DNA of 64,000 nt, taken from positions 71,083-135,082 of the forward strand of contig CAKOGP040000001.1 of the NCBI GenBank assembly GCA_933822405.4. The letters run 5' to 3'. The stretch comes from Cylindrotheca closterium (Eukaryota; Bacillariophyta; Bacillariophyceae; Bacillariales; Bacillariaceae). The translations under genes and the position numbers were made by a program. Positions 10,772-21,579 of the stretch are shown in pieces; the stretch's first letter is position 1, and every line of letters begins with the position of its first letter. The notes beneath the pieces are model-generated. The model had not been told where the DNA came from and made no database searches. It saw only the letters and a program-made list of their open reading frames with translations.

Positions 10772-12200
10772 AACGACATGATCATCAAAATAACATACGC
10801 CGATAGGTATCCATAGTATTGCGCAAGATATTGACCCAAGAATCCAGATACCGTTCCTCCGATACTCATCGCGGCTGTGGTCATTCCAAGAGTGAGTCCA
10901 AATCGCCCGGTTCCTCCACTAATATCACTAGTGACCAAAATGTACATGGTTCCAAAAAGTCCGGCACCGACACCATCGAGAATTTGTGTGGACAAGATCA
11001 CTGTTTGCAGGAAAAAACCAGCGTCACTATCACCTTTAATCGCCAAAAGTCCAGCCAAAATGGCACACCGAATTGGGACAATACCGAGACCAACCAAAAA
11101 CAGGCCCTTACGACCGTATTTTTCCGAGTAAGTACCACAAGTCTTTGCACTGGCCACCATGACTAGCTGAGCAATCGTGATACACATTCCACTCAATAGG
11201 ATTCCATTCTTTCCGTTCCCAATTGCTAGAGTTTGCATAACCAAAGGAAGGACGGTTCCATTTGACAAGTGGAACAAGAAGCAAATTACAATAAATAGAA
11301 GCAAAATTGGATCCCGAAGAAGTTGCAGCGGCGATGTTGCCTTTTGCGTGCCATCGGCATTGTGTGTGGTTGCGGCATCTCCAAAAGCATAACTAGGTTC
11401 CACTTGACTAGTTGTTTTAGCATTGGCAGCTTCGTCGGAAACCTCAGCAACAAGTCCACGGGCAGCATCATGATCAATATCTTCGGATTTAATTTGATTC
11501 AGAAAGTAAACAAAAAAGAGGCAAGCAATCGGACTGACGATGAACAAGACCCCAATGTTGGGGTAGAGAGAGTAGGCGATAATGGATCCAACTCCGACAA
11601 TAATGGCAGTTCCCAAGTGATTCATCATTTCATTAACGGCAACCTGACCTGTCATACCACTCGAACCCACAATCCCCTGCGTGATACTGTTCAAACCAGG
11701 AGGAATAAATGAGGTGATACCTCCTTGGAGAAACTTGATAAATACCATTAGCAGAAAGTTGTCTTGTGTAGCAAAAATTGCAGTAAGTACGGTCATGGTA
11801 GTGGTAGCAATTCCAGCCATGGAGAGCCACAAGACTTTATTTTCAGTGTAATCATAGAGGTATCCAGCAGGAGTCTGAAAGAGAAACTGAGACATTCCAA
11901 ACACGAAAAATAGAACCCCAACTTGAGTCTCGTGATACTCTTTGGCAACAATCAAGAAAGCACTTTGCATATTGATCTGTAGATTTAAAGAGGGAGGAAA
12001 CAAAGTGAAACGGTTAGATGTGCCACGTTTTGATTGCATCGGCAAGATTTCACCACATAAATGCATGCAATGTTCCGTTGACCCCTCCAATGACGCACCA
12101 TTGTCAAACCATCACGCAACTCTCCCAAAAATAGAGCTGCCCACCGAAGAATGCTCTTCGTTTTCTCTGTCTTTTCTTTCTTTTCAAGATCGGAGCTCAT
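10654..12200 (-). CDS. major facilitator superfamily transporter
   Basis: 474-residue multi-pass membrane transporter. Two exons: 12099-12200 (MSSDLEKKEKTEKTK.. ending LRDGLTM) and 10654-11976 (INMQSAFLIVAKEY...), with the intron at 11977-12098 (GTGCGT..TCTACAG), phase 0. The long ORF alone has a different, non-hydrophobic N terminus, so the spliced start is preferred. About 12 hydrophobic helices are visible. The signature G-Y-L-Y-D-Y-T-E-N-K follows helix 2 and a second GTYSEKYGRKG follows helix 8, the two MFS half-domain loops; an acidic ~60-residue cytosolic loop joins the halves. The substrate cannot be told. The C terminus (ESGQGGEVQPKSDYMEMV) is repeated in the left-hand duplication beyond the N gap. 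Confidence 0.85.
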
Positions 12201-12702
12201 TGTATATTGAATTATAGGTGCTTTCTACTACTACTTCTTCCGATTTTGTTTTTCTTCCTGGCTTTGCATTCAAGGCTTGCAATAATCAAGGAAAGATTGG
12301 CAAGAAGGTTCTGATTCGAAACTATGATCCACGTGCAGAAATTCAAAAGCTCGGGAAAGCTATTTCTTGAATTTTGAAGAGCGCGTGCAGAGCAATCTTT
12401 TTCAACGGATCAAACGAATAGATCGATTGACCATGAGTAATGAACACATACACATCGAACATTACCGTACACATGAACAATTTAAAATTTAGTTTATTTC
12501 ACAACCATTTCTACTGCATTCAATGGACACCGATCTCAAGCACTTGAATTCAGCAGAATCGACAACGATTCGAGCTGTACTTCTAGTGCTGTCATTCTCA
12601 ACGTCCTGCAGAATATGGCCTCGTGAACAATCCGGTAGATTTCTATCCGCGTGAAGCTGGAGACTTAGGTAGCAAAAATGTTACAGCTCCAGGTCCTCAC
12701 GC
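12201..12702. other. intergenic: MFS promoter and SelO 3' UTR
   Basis: About 500 bp between the start of the MFS gene and the end of the SelO gene, both on the minus strand. The part next to SelO forms stem-loops on the minus strand (see the candidate at 12649-12702) and is where a SECIS element would be expected. The rest is AT-rich with no ORF. Confidence 0.45.
12649..12702 (-). promoter_or_regulatory. stem-loop in SelO 3' UTR (SECIS not established)
   Basis: Starting directly after the TAA, the minus strand reads GCGTGA-GGAC-CTGGAG, a 24-nt loop containing GTAAC, then CTCCAG-CT-TCACGC. The two 6-bp arms pair perfectly around a 4x2 internal loop. The position and an AA-containing apical loop recall a SECIS, but the 3' strand lacks the GA needed for the tandem G.A quartet, so this may be another RNA structure. 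An ATGA at 12592-12595 followed by CAGCA..TGCTGA is a weaker alternative. Confidence 0.3.
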
Positions 12703-14787
12703 TTAACTGGATCACGACATGAAAGCAGTACCACCACGAGCAACGGCACTTTCAGGAGCTCGTCGATAGTATGCATCTGCCTCCTCTTGGCTGCCCTCCT
12801 CATAGGGCCGCTGTATCAAGTCGTACAATTCGTTCAAGATGGTATTATCTCCATCATCTGCGGTGGAATACGCATCGACAAGCATCCACTCTCGAAGTAC
12901 ATATTTTGGATTGGCCTCCTTCATCACCTCAAAGACAGCCATGCCCGACGAAGGTCGAGTTGCCTTTATTACTTGTCTCCAATCCTTCAACCAAGCAATC
13001 CATTCTCTCCTAACTTCAGCAGATAGTGGTTCGTAAAATGGACTACTGGGGCTGTTCGGACTTCCTTCCAATGTTTGCATCATTCCATCGTAATCTTCCG
13101 ACTCCAAGTCTGAGAATTCCTTCATTACATAGGTCAGCTGACGCCAGAATAGAGTCCAGTCCGTGCGGGATTTAGGGAAGAGATCTTTCAACTTGTCCCA
13201 CAATTCATCTCCCGCATCTGCATCTCTGGGTAGCCCCAGCTTTAACCGAAAGACCGAGTGGACCTCACCCTCAAATACTTTTTGTGCTCGCGTCATGAAC
13301 TCCTCCACCACCTCATCGGTATCACTGTCACGTGAAGCAGCTATCACTGGTGCTACCGACTCTACAAGAACTTGGTAGTTCACAAAACCCGCCGAGGGCT
13401 GATTTAAGAAGCCAAAATGTTGCCCAGAGCCGGTCCACTTTGCGAATAAAGGATAATATTCTTCCATCCAGCCAAAGGGGCCGTAATCCATAGTGATCCC
13501 ACCGACCAGGCAGTTATCGGCATTGAAATTGCCCTGTGCAAAGCCGACTCTGACCCAGTTGGCTACCATTGTGGCTATTCTTTCCGCAGAATGTTCCAAG
13601 AGTTTGGTTGCTGCACCTTCCAAATCTTTCTTTTCAACAAAGGGATCATAAGCCTCCTGGCGATATTCACGTTTGCAAGCATGCCAGATAATTGCTTCCA
13701 ACTCCTTCCACTCTTGGGTAGACGTGTCGTAGCTTTTTTCATCATTGGCTCTTGTTTGTTCCACCCTTCGGGCAAAGAGATCCAAGTGGCCAATTCGGAC
13801 AAAGGAAGAGGATACACGGCAGGTGATGGCACAAGCCTCAGATATCATGATATTCGGATCTGCCTTTTGCGATGTGCGAAGTTGCTGAATAATTTGTTTG
13901 CGCTTCTCTTCAGGATATTGGGCCAACCGAATATCATCCATTTCGGGAATCTGGAGGACTGCATCATCCGAATACCAAGCGCGTTGCGTCCTGTCCTGTT
14001 GGGAGCGTACTAGACTAAGCGCTCGAGTCGTTTTCACTCCGAGGTAGTGCATCGCTTCGCTGGCCAAGAATTCACGAATACTCGATCTTAGGACTGCTCG
14101 ACCATCGGCTCCTCGATGGAAGGGCGTCTTCCCAGATCCCTTGAGCTGCATTTCGTATCCGTTGAGTTCGGCGATGCTAATGGCCCGTCCATCACCATAT
14201 CCGTTCCCTGTTCCGTACGGACAATTGTTCGTATACCTTGTACCCATGATGGAAAGGGCATAAGGTGTCGCCCAAGTCTCCTCAAGTGCTAAATTACCAG
14301 ACACCCAGTTTAGAAAGTCGTCTGATTCGACTTGTTCAGGAGTCAGTTTCAGAAGGTTGAAAGCAACGTCCTCGGAGACGAGAACTCGCTCAGGTGCTTT
14401 CAGACCGGTTGGTTTTACGAGTACATAGTGTCCATTGAAGACTGGTCGTTTGCTGCGGTTATCCGTGTCCTCACTCAAGTGCTCGAAACCGACACTTTTC
14501 TTGAAGTTTTCCTCTGTTTCTGGAAAGAGATCACGTGGCCAAGAGTTATCTAATTGTAGAGACGACAAAATGGATTTGGTTGATGACATGTTGCCACTTT
14601 GTTTGCTGGGCGCGAGAGCAACGGATGTACTGCTGAAAAGTGATGAAATAAAAAGAGTCGTAGTGGCTGTCACAGGTGTTTTCAATTTCATTCTACGACT
14701 TCCCACCACTTTTGTTGCGGTCTTGGTTGCGACGCTCCTACGTGCAAACTGTGAAACGAGACTTCTGCCAGCACAAATAATTACCAT
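12703..14787 (-). CDS. SELENOO: selenoprotein O (protein adenylyltransferase SelO)
   Basis: Mitochondrial-type SelO (UPF0061), a pseudokinase-fold enzyme that AMPylates Ser/Thr/Tyr of target proteins in redox control. The start at 14787 gives MVIICAGRSLVSQFARRSVA, a basic amphipathic leader suited to mitochondria or plastid. Family blocks: PYGTGNGYGDGRA, LKGSGKTPFHRGADGR, VLRSSIREFLASEAM, CRVSSSFVRIGHLD, FAQGNFNADNCLVGG and MDYGPFGWMEEYYP (metal and catalytic residues). The open frame apparently stops at a TGA (12712-12714), but the frame continues TGA-TCC-AGT-TAA, giving a C terminus ..FMS-U-S-S. SelO selenoproteins carry Sec three residues from the end in a U-S-S tail (human SELENOO), so I extend the CDS to the TAA at 12703. 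Readthrough requires a SECIS, which I could not define. Without recoding the protein ends at 12715. Predicted 694 residues including Sec. Confidence 0.85.
12712..12714 (-). other. predicted selenocysteine codon (TGA)
   Basis: In-frame TGA in the context ATG-TCG-TGA-TCC-AGT-TAA, coding M-S-U-S-S-stop, at the exact position of Sec/Cys in the SelO family. Confidence 0.75.
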
Positions 14788-15394
14788 CCACTTGAGAACA
14801 AATAGACACAGGTAGCTACGATCCGAAAGTTGTACAACTGTACGAATCAATGGGATGGAAGGGCTTCGATGGTACGATACGATGAAATGAAAATGCTGAC
14901 GCAATCATGGATGAGATGACTACTTCGACATGTGCGACGTACAGACTGTGGAAAAGCCTGCGGAAACCGTGACTCACTCCTCTCCTTCTCCCAGAATTCC
15001 AGATCAAGAAGATTTATTTATCTTATGATATCCGTGATTGACTGTTTTTCCTGTTAAACCTTGAAAGTCAAAGCACGCGCTGTTGACACTTCTGAAACTT
15101 AAAGCCATGGATGATATTTTAGCCTTGCAAGATATGCACTCTTGCTGCGCAATAATTACAAATTTGGAGGCACGAGGCATAAACCCCAATGTCCAAATGT
15201 GTTGAAATACTACCAATTCCTGTAATTAACGATCAGCATCACAGATTAAGCTTCACCATATCTTTACAGATCTCACAAAATTCGTTTTGCGAAAGATCGT
15301 CTCTTCATTTGTGTACGTTGAATGAATGTTTGTGGCATGTCGACAAGGAGCATTCCGAAACCAACCTCACATATTATTTCGCAGTGGAATCAGG
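14788..15394. promoter_or_regulatory. divergent intergenic region (SelO / SKG-vWD)
   Basis: About 600 bp between two divergent starts. No RNA gene or convincing ORF; it should carry the promoters and leaders of both genes. Confidence 0.35.
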
Positions 15395-17625
15395 ATGAAG
15401 TCTTTTCTTCCTTTTCTCTTGGCGCTCATTTTGGGCGCAGCCTTGTTCACATTTGGATACCGGCAAGGCCACTCTTCTGCCACCGAGAGTGCAGAACAGG
15501 TAGCTGATGGGGGCAAGCCTGCCTTTCAGTTTCCGGAAGGAGAGCTACCGGTCGCGGAAGGAGAATTGGAGTTGGGCTTTGACGCCCTCGAGATTCAACC
15601 AGAATCGAAACTGTCAAAGAGACAACGTCGCCTTGCTCGTGATGATCGACGTCGGGCCAAAAAGGGTTCCAAAGGAGGAGGTTCCAAGGGAGGTTCCAAG
15701 GGAGGATCAAAAGGATGCCCCAAAGGCTTCAGGTACTCCAAAGGGGCCAAAGGATCAAAGGGCTCTAAGGGCTCTAAGGGAGGATCAGGAACTTGTTTAC
15801 CGAATGGAAACGCTCCCTCTCCCGAAATCCAACCTGTCGGCATATCTCCTCTTGCCCCTGTGTCCTCGCCAATGGCTGCACCCGCCACTGTGCCATTCAC
15901 CGTTCCTATTACAGCACCAAATTCTCCGCCAATTGCATCGCCAGTTGCCGTGACCATCTCTTATCACTCCACCAAGGGCGGAGGCTCGAAGGGTTATTCC
16001 AAAGGAGGTTCCAAGGGAGCAGCTCCTTCCTCAGTTGCTTCGCCGACATTTGGAAGTGCGTCTCCTGCCTCATTTCCTTCAAGCTCAGCTCCTATTGTTA
16101 CCTTTGGAACTCCTTCTGGATCCACAGCTCCAGCATCTGCTCCTGGAGGCCCTTCTATTTACGTCGAAGCTACAGCAAAGGATTGCCAAGCAATCACAAA
16201 CGGACAACTTGTCCAAGGCCAAAACGGTATGGACAGGTCGACATTTACATTTTCATTCGATCTCTGGTTAAACAATGGTGTGACGAACATGGCAACTGTC
16301 ATCGCCACAGCAAAAGCAGCACTGCAAGCATTGGTTGCTCAAGGTATTGTGAATTGTGGTTCGTCCTCCAAAGGAAAAGGAAAAGGAAAAGGATCAAATA
16401 GAAAGCTACAACAGAGACGCAGACTTCAGCACAAGCACAAACATCAGAGACACCACCGTCACGGTCGTCACCACCGCAAGGAGCGACGCAGACTGGCATT
16501 GGACCCGAACGTCATTGCCAACGTGCTCTGGGACCTTGTTACTTGTGTGGAAACAGCAGAGTCACATGTAACTTGCACTGGACTTGTCGACGTCTTCCTT
16601 CGAGGGCCCGCCTCCCCCGAAGAAATTGCAGCAGTACTCATAGCCTACCTTGAGAACCCAACTTTCCCAGTTGATTCTGGTTTGGACCTAGTTGCCTACC
16701 TTCTTAACAACGTCATAATCCTCCCTCTGGAGGATCTTCCCCTAGTAACCGCAAGCGACGCCGGAAGCAGAGGCGACCCCCACTGTAAGTATTTTGCAAT
16801 CGCATGCTGTTACGTTTTTTCCATTGCCGCTGCTAACTTTTGTATTTGATTGCAATGATTACAGTCACATCTTGGAAGGGTGAGCACTTTGAGTTCCACG
16901 GGCAGTGCGATTTGGTCTTGGCAAAGGATGCCAACTTCGCGGATGGGCTTGGATTGGATGTTCAAATCCGAACCAAACTTGTTCGATATTGGAGTTACAT
17001 CAAGACCGCAGCTGTTCGCATCGGCGACGATTTCCTCGAAGTCGAGGGGTCTAGCGATTTGGACAATGATCGGGCCAACTACTGGATCAACTTTGATCAC
17101 CAAGCAAAGTCCAAGACCCTTGGAGGTTTCCCATTGGCCGTTGTGGATGATGGGGCCCGACCTTTCCCCAAGCGCAGATTTGAGATCGACTTTGACTCAA
17201 AGTTCACTGGCCAGAAGATTGTGATTGCCACCTACAAGGAATTCGTCAAGGTTGATTTCATCGATGCTTCTGCAGAATCGGTTGGAAACACTATGGGAAT
17301 TTTGGGCGACTTTCGAACTGGTGTGACTTATGCTCGTGATCAATCCACTGTCATCGAGGACTTCAATGAATTGGGTCTCGAATGGCAAGTGCGCCCAGCT
17401 GACGACATGATGCTGTTCCACGATATCTCCTATCCACAGTACCCCAAGTCTTGTCTACTTCCCGAAGACCCGCGTGGAGATCGTCGCCGTCGAATGGACG
17501 AGAGCGGAGTTTCCATGGAAGAGGCAGAAAAGGCCTGTGCCACTTTGAAGGATCCATTGAGTATCAAGGATTGCGTGTACGACATTATGGCTACTCAAGA
17601 TCTAGATATGGCGGGTGCATACTAA
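15395..17625 (+). CDS. SKG-repeat, von Willebrand D domain secreted protein
   Basis: 716-residue protein from two exons (15395-16784, 16865-17625; GTAAGT..TTACAG, phase 1). The ATG at 15395 opens a signal peptide or anchor (MKSFLPFLLALILGAALFTF). It is followed by a dibasic stretch (RRLARDDRRRAKKG), a Lys/Gly/Ser repeat tract (SKGGSKGGSKG, then KGSKGSKGSKGG; about residues 90-135), a Pro/Ala/Ser-rich linker, a second short SKG tract (~191-211), and a basic His/Arg region (GKGKGKG..HRHGRHHRKERRR). A von Willebrand factor D domain begins at the splice: RGDPHF|TSWKGEHFEFHGQCDLVL. The SKG spacing resembles the Lys-rich motifs of diatom silaffins, so a cell-wall, mucilage or silica-associated role is a reasonable inference; the vWD domain suggests multimerisation. 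The splice joins GDPH to F exactly as in vWD families. Confidence 0.85.
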
Positions 17626-17908
17626 ACCCATTCCCAGATGACGTGCAGCTCTTCACTATGCAGTGACACGGGAATACAGTTTCCCGACTTGAATTCATAC
17701 TTGTCTACAAAGAGTATCTCAATTTTTTTTAAAGAACATTTTTATTAGTGTTGTATTGTTTAATATCAGATTGAATGAAGATATGACATCATAGAGGTAG
17801 GTATAATATGCAAGGAGTGGCGCTGTGTTCCCGTTCCAAGAGAAAAGTTGTAAACAACCACGCGAAACTTGGTAGTGGGAACTATAGCAGTACAACTTAT
17901 ACATCTTT

Positions 17909-19537
17909 TCATACTGTCGTCTTGAGGAATGGAATGATGTGTTGGCACACTAGCCAGCTATATGGCGCAGTCCACACAAAACTATCCACCCGATCTAATA
18001 TTCCTCCGTGTTCTGGTATTAGGTCCCCAAAATCCTTCAGACCAGCATCTCGCTTCAGCATGGACGCTGTCAAGTCTCCGATTAATCCCAACAGACCTAG
18101 AATAGCACCATGAATAGCTCCTGTCAAAACAAAGTAAGGCCACTTTTGAACCCATGCACCTATAACAGATAACATGGCGCTCACGACGCAGCCTCCGATG
18201 ACACCCTCGACGGACTTGTTGGGAGAAGTAGCACCTGCAGCTGGAGAAATCTCACCCAGCTTCGTCTTGCCAAATTTTCGCCCAACAAAGTAGGCTCCAA
18301 CGTCACTGAACGCCAAGCTCAGCCAGGACCAAAATATGAAGACTGATCCACTAGTAATGGGGCCGTGAATCCAGGATTTTGGGATGAGGATATCGAACTT
18401 CTTGTTCAAAAAGGCTCGGACAGGAGCCATGAGCTTGTAGATTCTTGTGGGCTCCATGGTGGCACCCAATAGTCGAATTCGAACCCAAAAGGAGGGCACA
18501 TAGCCAAGATAGAACATTCCAGTAAAGGTAGTGGCAATCTCAGGAATAGTCGAAAACTGCCGTCTTCTAGTCAAGAACCAAACCATTGCCCAGAGTCCAA
18601 ACATTGGGAGACAGACTTGATGCAAATCCGGCGCAAACAAAGCCTATACAAGATAGCAGGCAAAAAATCAGCATCGCACCATGACAACTGAACTTCTCTC
18701 ACGAGCTTGTCAACATACCGTCAAAAACATACTGGAGGCACCAATGACAGATATCCGACGAGCAGGATATACCCCGGTATTCATCACCATGCGATAGTAT
18801 TCCAATTGACCAAGGATGGTCATGGAACAAAAGACTCCAGTAAAAATGTAGCTACCCGAAAAGACCCACAATGCAACCGTCAACCCCATGAGTGCTCCAA
18901 ATAGAATGGAGCGCTGACCCTTTTTCTTTTCCGGTACAACCGCTTCTGATGTCTCACCGTTTGCAATTGAGAGTTCCGTTGTCACTTCCTTGTCCGCTTG
19001 CTTCTTCTCCTTTGCCGTCTCTCGTTTTGGAAGGGCTTCTAACATTTCTTCACAGGCCACCAAGAGCTTGTTTTGGGACTCATAGGTAGCATCATCAAAC
19101 TCGGCATATTCCTTGGCGTGAAGCAGAATGTTTTGCATGTTACGGATAGATCCTCGAACCTTGTCGTCGGCAACCCTTTCGCGGGCGGCAACGTCGGTTT
19201 CCGCCCACAAGCGTTTGACGTAGGAAGCATATACGCGGCAAGCAGCTTTTGGGAGTTTGTAAAAGGGTGTATTTCTTTTCTTTTCAGGTTCAGGTTCTAT
19301 GCTGGAACTTGGAGCCATATCGTTTTCGTCTACCGATGCCCATTGTCGAGTGGAAAATCGCGGATTGGAAGTTATAGAAGGAATCTCAGATCCGATGAAG
19401 TTGTAGTAGTGGATAGGAGCTTTGTGGAACCCATTGTTCTGTATCGTTGCCTGAAAGCCCTCTGTCATTAACAAGCTCTGTAATATTATTACGATAATAA
19501 GTCTGGTCATTGGTAATTCTATCCTTCTCATTGTCAT
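17909..19537 (-). CDS. CDP-diacylglycerol synthase (phosphatidate cytidylyltransferase)
   Basis: 517-residue enzyme making CDP-diacylglycerol from phosphatidate and CTP. Two exons, 18719-19537 and 17909-18643; intron 18644-18718 (GTATGT..TATAG), phase 0. The C-terminal signature is complete: SMLKRDAGLKDFGDLIPEHG and GGILDRVDS, preceded by the FSDVGAYFVGRKFGK block, and there are several membrane helices. The ATG at 19537 gives a signal peptide (LIIVIILQSLLMTEGFQ) and then a Ser/Thr/Arg-rich stretch, so a plastid form is likely (plastid phosphatidylglycerol synthesis). An acidic/basic ~130-residue region (EPEKKRNTPFYKLPKAACRV, KETAKEKKQADKEV) precedes the membrane domain and is specific to this protein. 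A TGACGTCA palindrome lies at 19687, upstream of the start. Confidence 0.88.
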
Positions 19538-20078
19538 TGTATTATTTGATTTGTTTGTGTTCTGATTGTGAAAGTACTGTAACGTCACAGGTTCTTGACA
19601 TCTGTAGATTACATTTTTCGTACTCCACCAACTGATGGATTCCAGATGGACGTAGAAAATGCGTAGAAAATAGCAGACTTTCACTATGACGTCATCTTGT
19701 TGGATTTGCATCAACTTGGGGTGAACTGAAGATACCAATTCAGAAGTAAACGTATACAGTATCCGAAGAGACGCACCCATGATGGATCAATATGGTGCCA
19801 TGTGAGCACAGAGGCCGCTTGCAATACACATGGATCAATTCGTTTGGTTTCTAGAAACATACCCATCATTCACGACAGACTCACGCTTGTCACACACGGA
19901 TCCCAAATCTGCAATCGTGTCGTGCGAAAGAACTCGACAGAGACTTGTTCCGAAATGTAAATGCTCATATAAAATTCAATCAACAGATTGATTATCAGCT
20001 TGCGTTTTAAACATACTCGAGGGACTACATAGTGCAGCGCCTGCAAATGCAAGAGCCAGCGCATCCACAACGATAGCA
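19538..20078. promoter_or_regulatory. divergent intergenic region with CRE palindrome
   Basis: About 540 bp between divergent starts. It holds TGACGTCA at 19687-19694, the full cAMP-response-element palindrome bound by bZIP factors, 150 bp upstream of the CDP-DAG synthase start. In diatoms CRE-like elements mediate CO2/cAMP responses (known in Phaeodactylum); the role here is inference. Confidence 0.4.
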
Positions 20079-21395
20079 ATGGCTATGCTGACCTGGGAAG
20101 GGAAACGAATGAGAAGTACCTCAACAACAAGACAGCTTCCGACAAGGTCAACCAGTTCGCAGGAATGGACAGTCCCATCATTGACTCGTGGTCGAAATCA
20201 GTTCCATTTCGATGGATCATGTGGTGATCGACCATGCTGCTTCCTCGTTGCAGCGAGTTCCAACCACGACGCTGAAACGAACAATCACAACCAAGAAGGA
20301 CAAACCACCCTCCTATTCCATTGTCATTGGTATGATCAAGGATGGGGTGATCAACAAGGTCGCGTATTAGTCGTCGAGCAAGAACGCCCGAAAAAAGATT
20401 TAGATAAGCAGCTACTATCCCTTCCGTTTGGAAAAGGTCGATTGGTGGCCATGTCTCCCATAGTGCAGCACGACAAACGACATTTGACATTGCGCTTTCC
20501 GCCCAAGCCAAACAAATTGTATCAATTCTGGTGCATCGTTGGGGGTGGTGGATACAATGAGTTGCATCTGGAAGAAGTGATTTTGCAAAAGTATACGCCA
20601 TGGGATCATAAGGCCTCGATTGTTTCTGTGCCAAAGATATTTCTGACTGCCAAGAAGTGGTCTTCGCTCTCAGTAGCTCCCCTTGATGTGAAACGCAAGA
20701 TTGTTTCCTTCTTATCTCACAGTGATGCGATCCATCTCATCAGCTCTTGCAAGCGTTTTGCAGCCGAACTTGCTCTGTCGCAAGTCGTTTCACTATTGCT
20801 AGGCGATGGTGAGCACCAAGCCTGGACCAACTCGCCACATCCAAACTGCTTTGCCGTGTATCTTCCCAAGACAGTAAATCAAGTACACTCTATTCTCTTT
20901 CAGTGTACAATCTCAATTCCAGACTATAGCTGGTGGTGTCTTGGGCCTGTCACTATATCCATCATCGCGCAGGGTATACCAAAACCAAATGATACCAGCG
21001 CTGCGATGCACCCAAGACAAATCCAGCAGCTCCCGTTTGAACAGGGAAGACTCATCTCCAAGAGGTCAATAGTATTTGGAAACTGCAAGACTGCCATAAC
21101 TTTGACCTTTCTTCCAAAGAAGAATGAATGCTATCAAGTATGGCTCAGCCGAGACAGCTCATTCGTGCCGCCCACTGCTGGTTTAACAATTGTTGAGAAT
21201 CCGAGGTTCCGCACCATCGGTTATGGAACGGGCATTGCGCAATCATTTACGGCAACCTACACTGGCTTTCCGCCGACTCAAAAGACGCTAACTGGTAGCG
21301 ATTTCGAATTACTCTCCAACGGTATGGGTCAAACTGTTCACCAGTTGATGCGCTTGCAAGACTTGCAAGAGCACCACCACCAGCATTCGCGATGA
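20079..21395 (+). CDS. F-box-like protein with duplicated flanking module
   Basis: 438-residue single-exon protein of unknown function. Around residues 198-235 is an F-box-like helix set (PLDVKRKIVSFLSHSDAIHL, then SSCKRFAAEL). On each side lies a related ~100-residue beta-rich module. Module A (about 76-170) has LLFHC..LPFGKGRL..SPIV..LTLRF.PK...YQFW. Module B (about 271-375) has ILFQC..LPFEQGRL..SIV..ITLTFLPK...YQVW. The shared LPF..GRL, S-IV, TL-F-PK and YQ-W positions imply an internal duplication. An F-box would suggest substrate binding for an SCF ubiquitin ligase, but the match is by eye. The first ~45 residues are low-complexity Ser/Thr/Arg. It converges with the Nudix gene 184 bp downstream. 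Confidence 0.6.
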   Translation: MAMLTWEGKRMRSTSTTRQLPTRSTSSQEWTVPSLTRGRNQFHFDGSCGDRPCCFLVAASSNHDAETNNHNQEGQTTLLFHCHWYDQGWGDQQGRVLVVEQERPKKDLDKQLLSLPFGKGRLVAMSPIVQHDKRHLTLRFPPKPNKLYQFWCIVGGGGYNELHLEEVILQKYTPWDHKASIVSVPKIFLTAKKWSSLSVAPLDVKRKIVSFLSHSDAIHLISSCKRFAAELALSQVVSLLLGDGEHQAWTNSPHPNCFAVYLPKTVNQVHSILFQCTISIPDYSWWCLGPVTISIIAQGIPKPNDTSAAMHPRQIQQLPFEQGRLISKRSIVFGNCKTAITLTFLPKKNECYQVWLSRDSSFVPPTAGLTIVENPRFRTIGYGTGIAQSFTATYTGFPPTQKTLTGSDFELLSNGMGQTVHQLMRLQDLQEHHHQHSR

Positions 21396-21579
21396 TGCAA
21401 TTTTTGTATGCCTTTTTTGGATTTCTCGCCTCTGACCAAACCATTCTGCTCCACAAGGGCCGTAGCCGTAGTTCTTTAATTCTTGAAGACTGAAAATTTT
21501 ACCGCCAAAGCAAATCAACAAGAAACATGCCTCCCACGTTGACAAACAAGCCAGAAGTCGAATTGCAAGATCGCAAAGG

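Noticed and set aside
12540..12600. Canonical SECIS starting at the ATGA of 12592-12595
   Set aside because: CAGCA/TGCTG pairs, but the tandem G.A register does not leave a continuous second helix, so I do not call it a SECIS.
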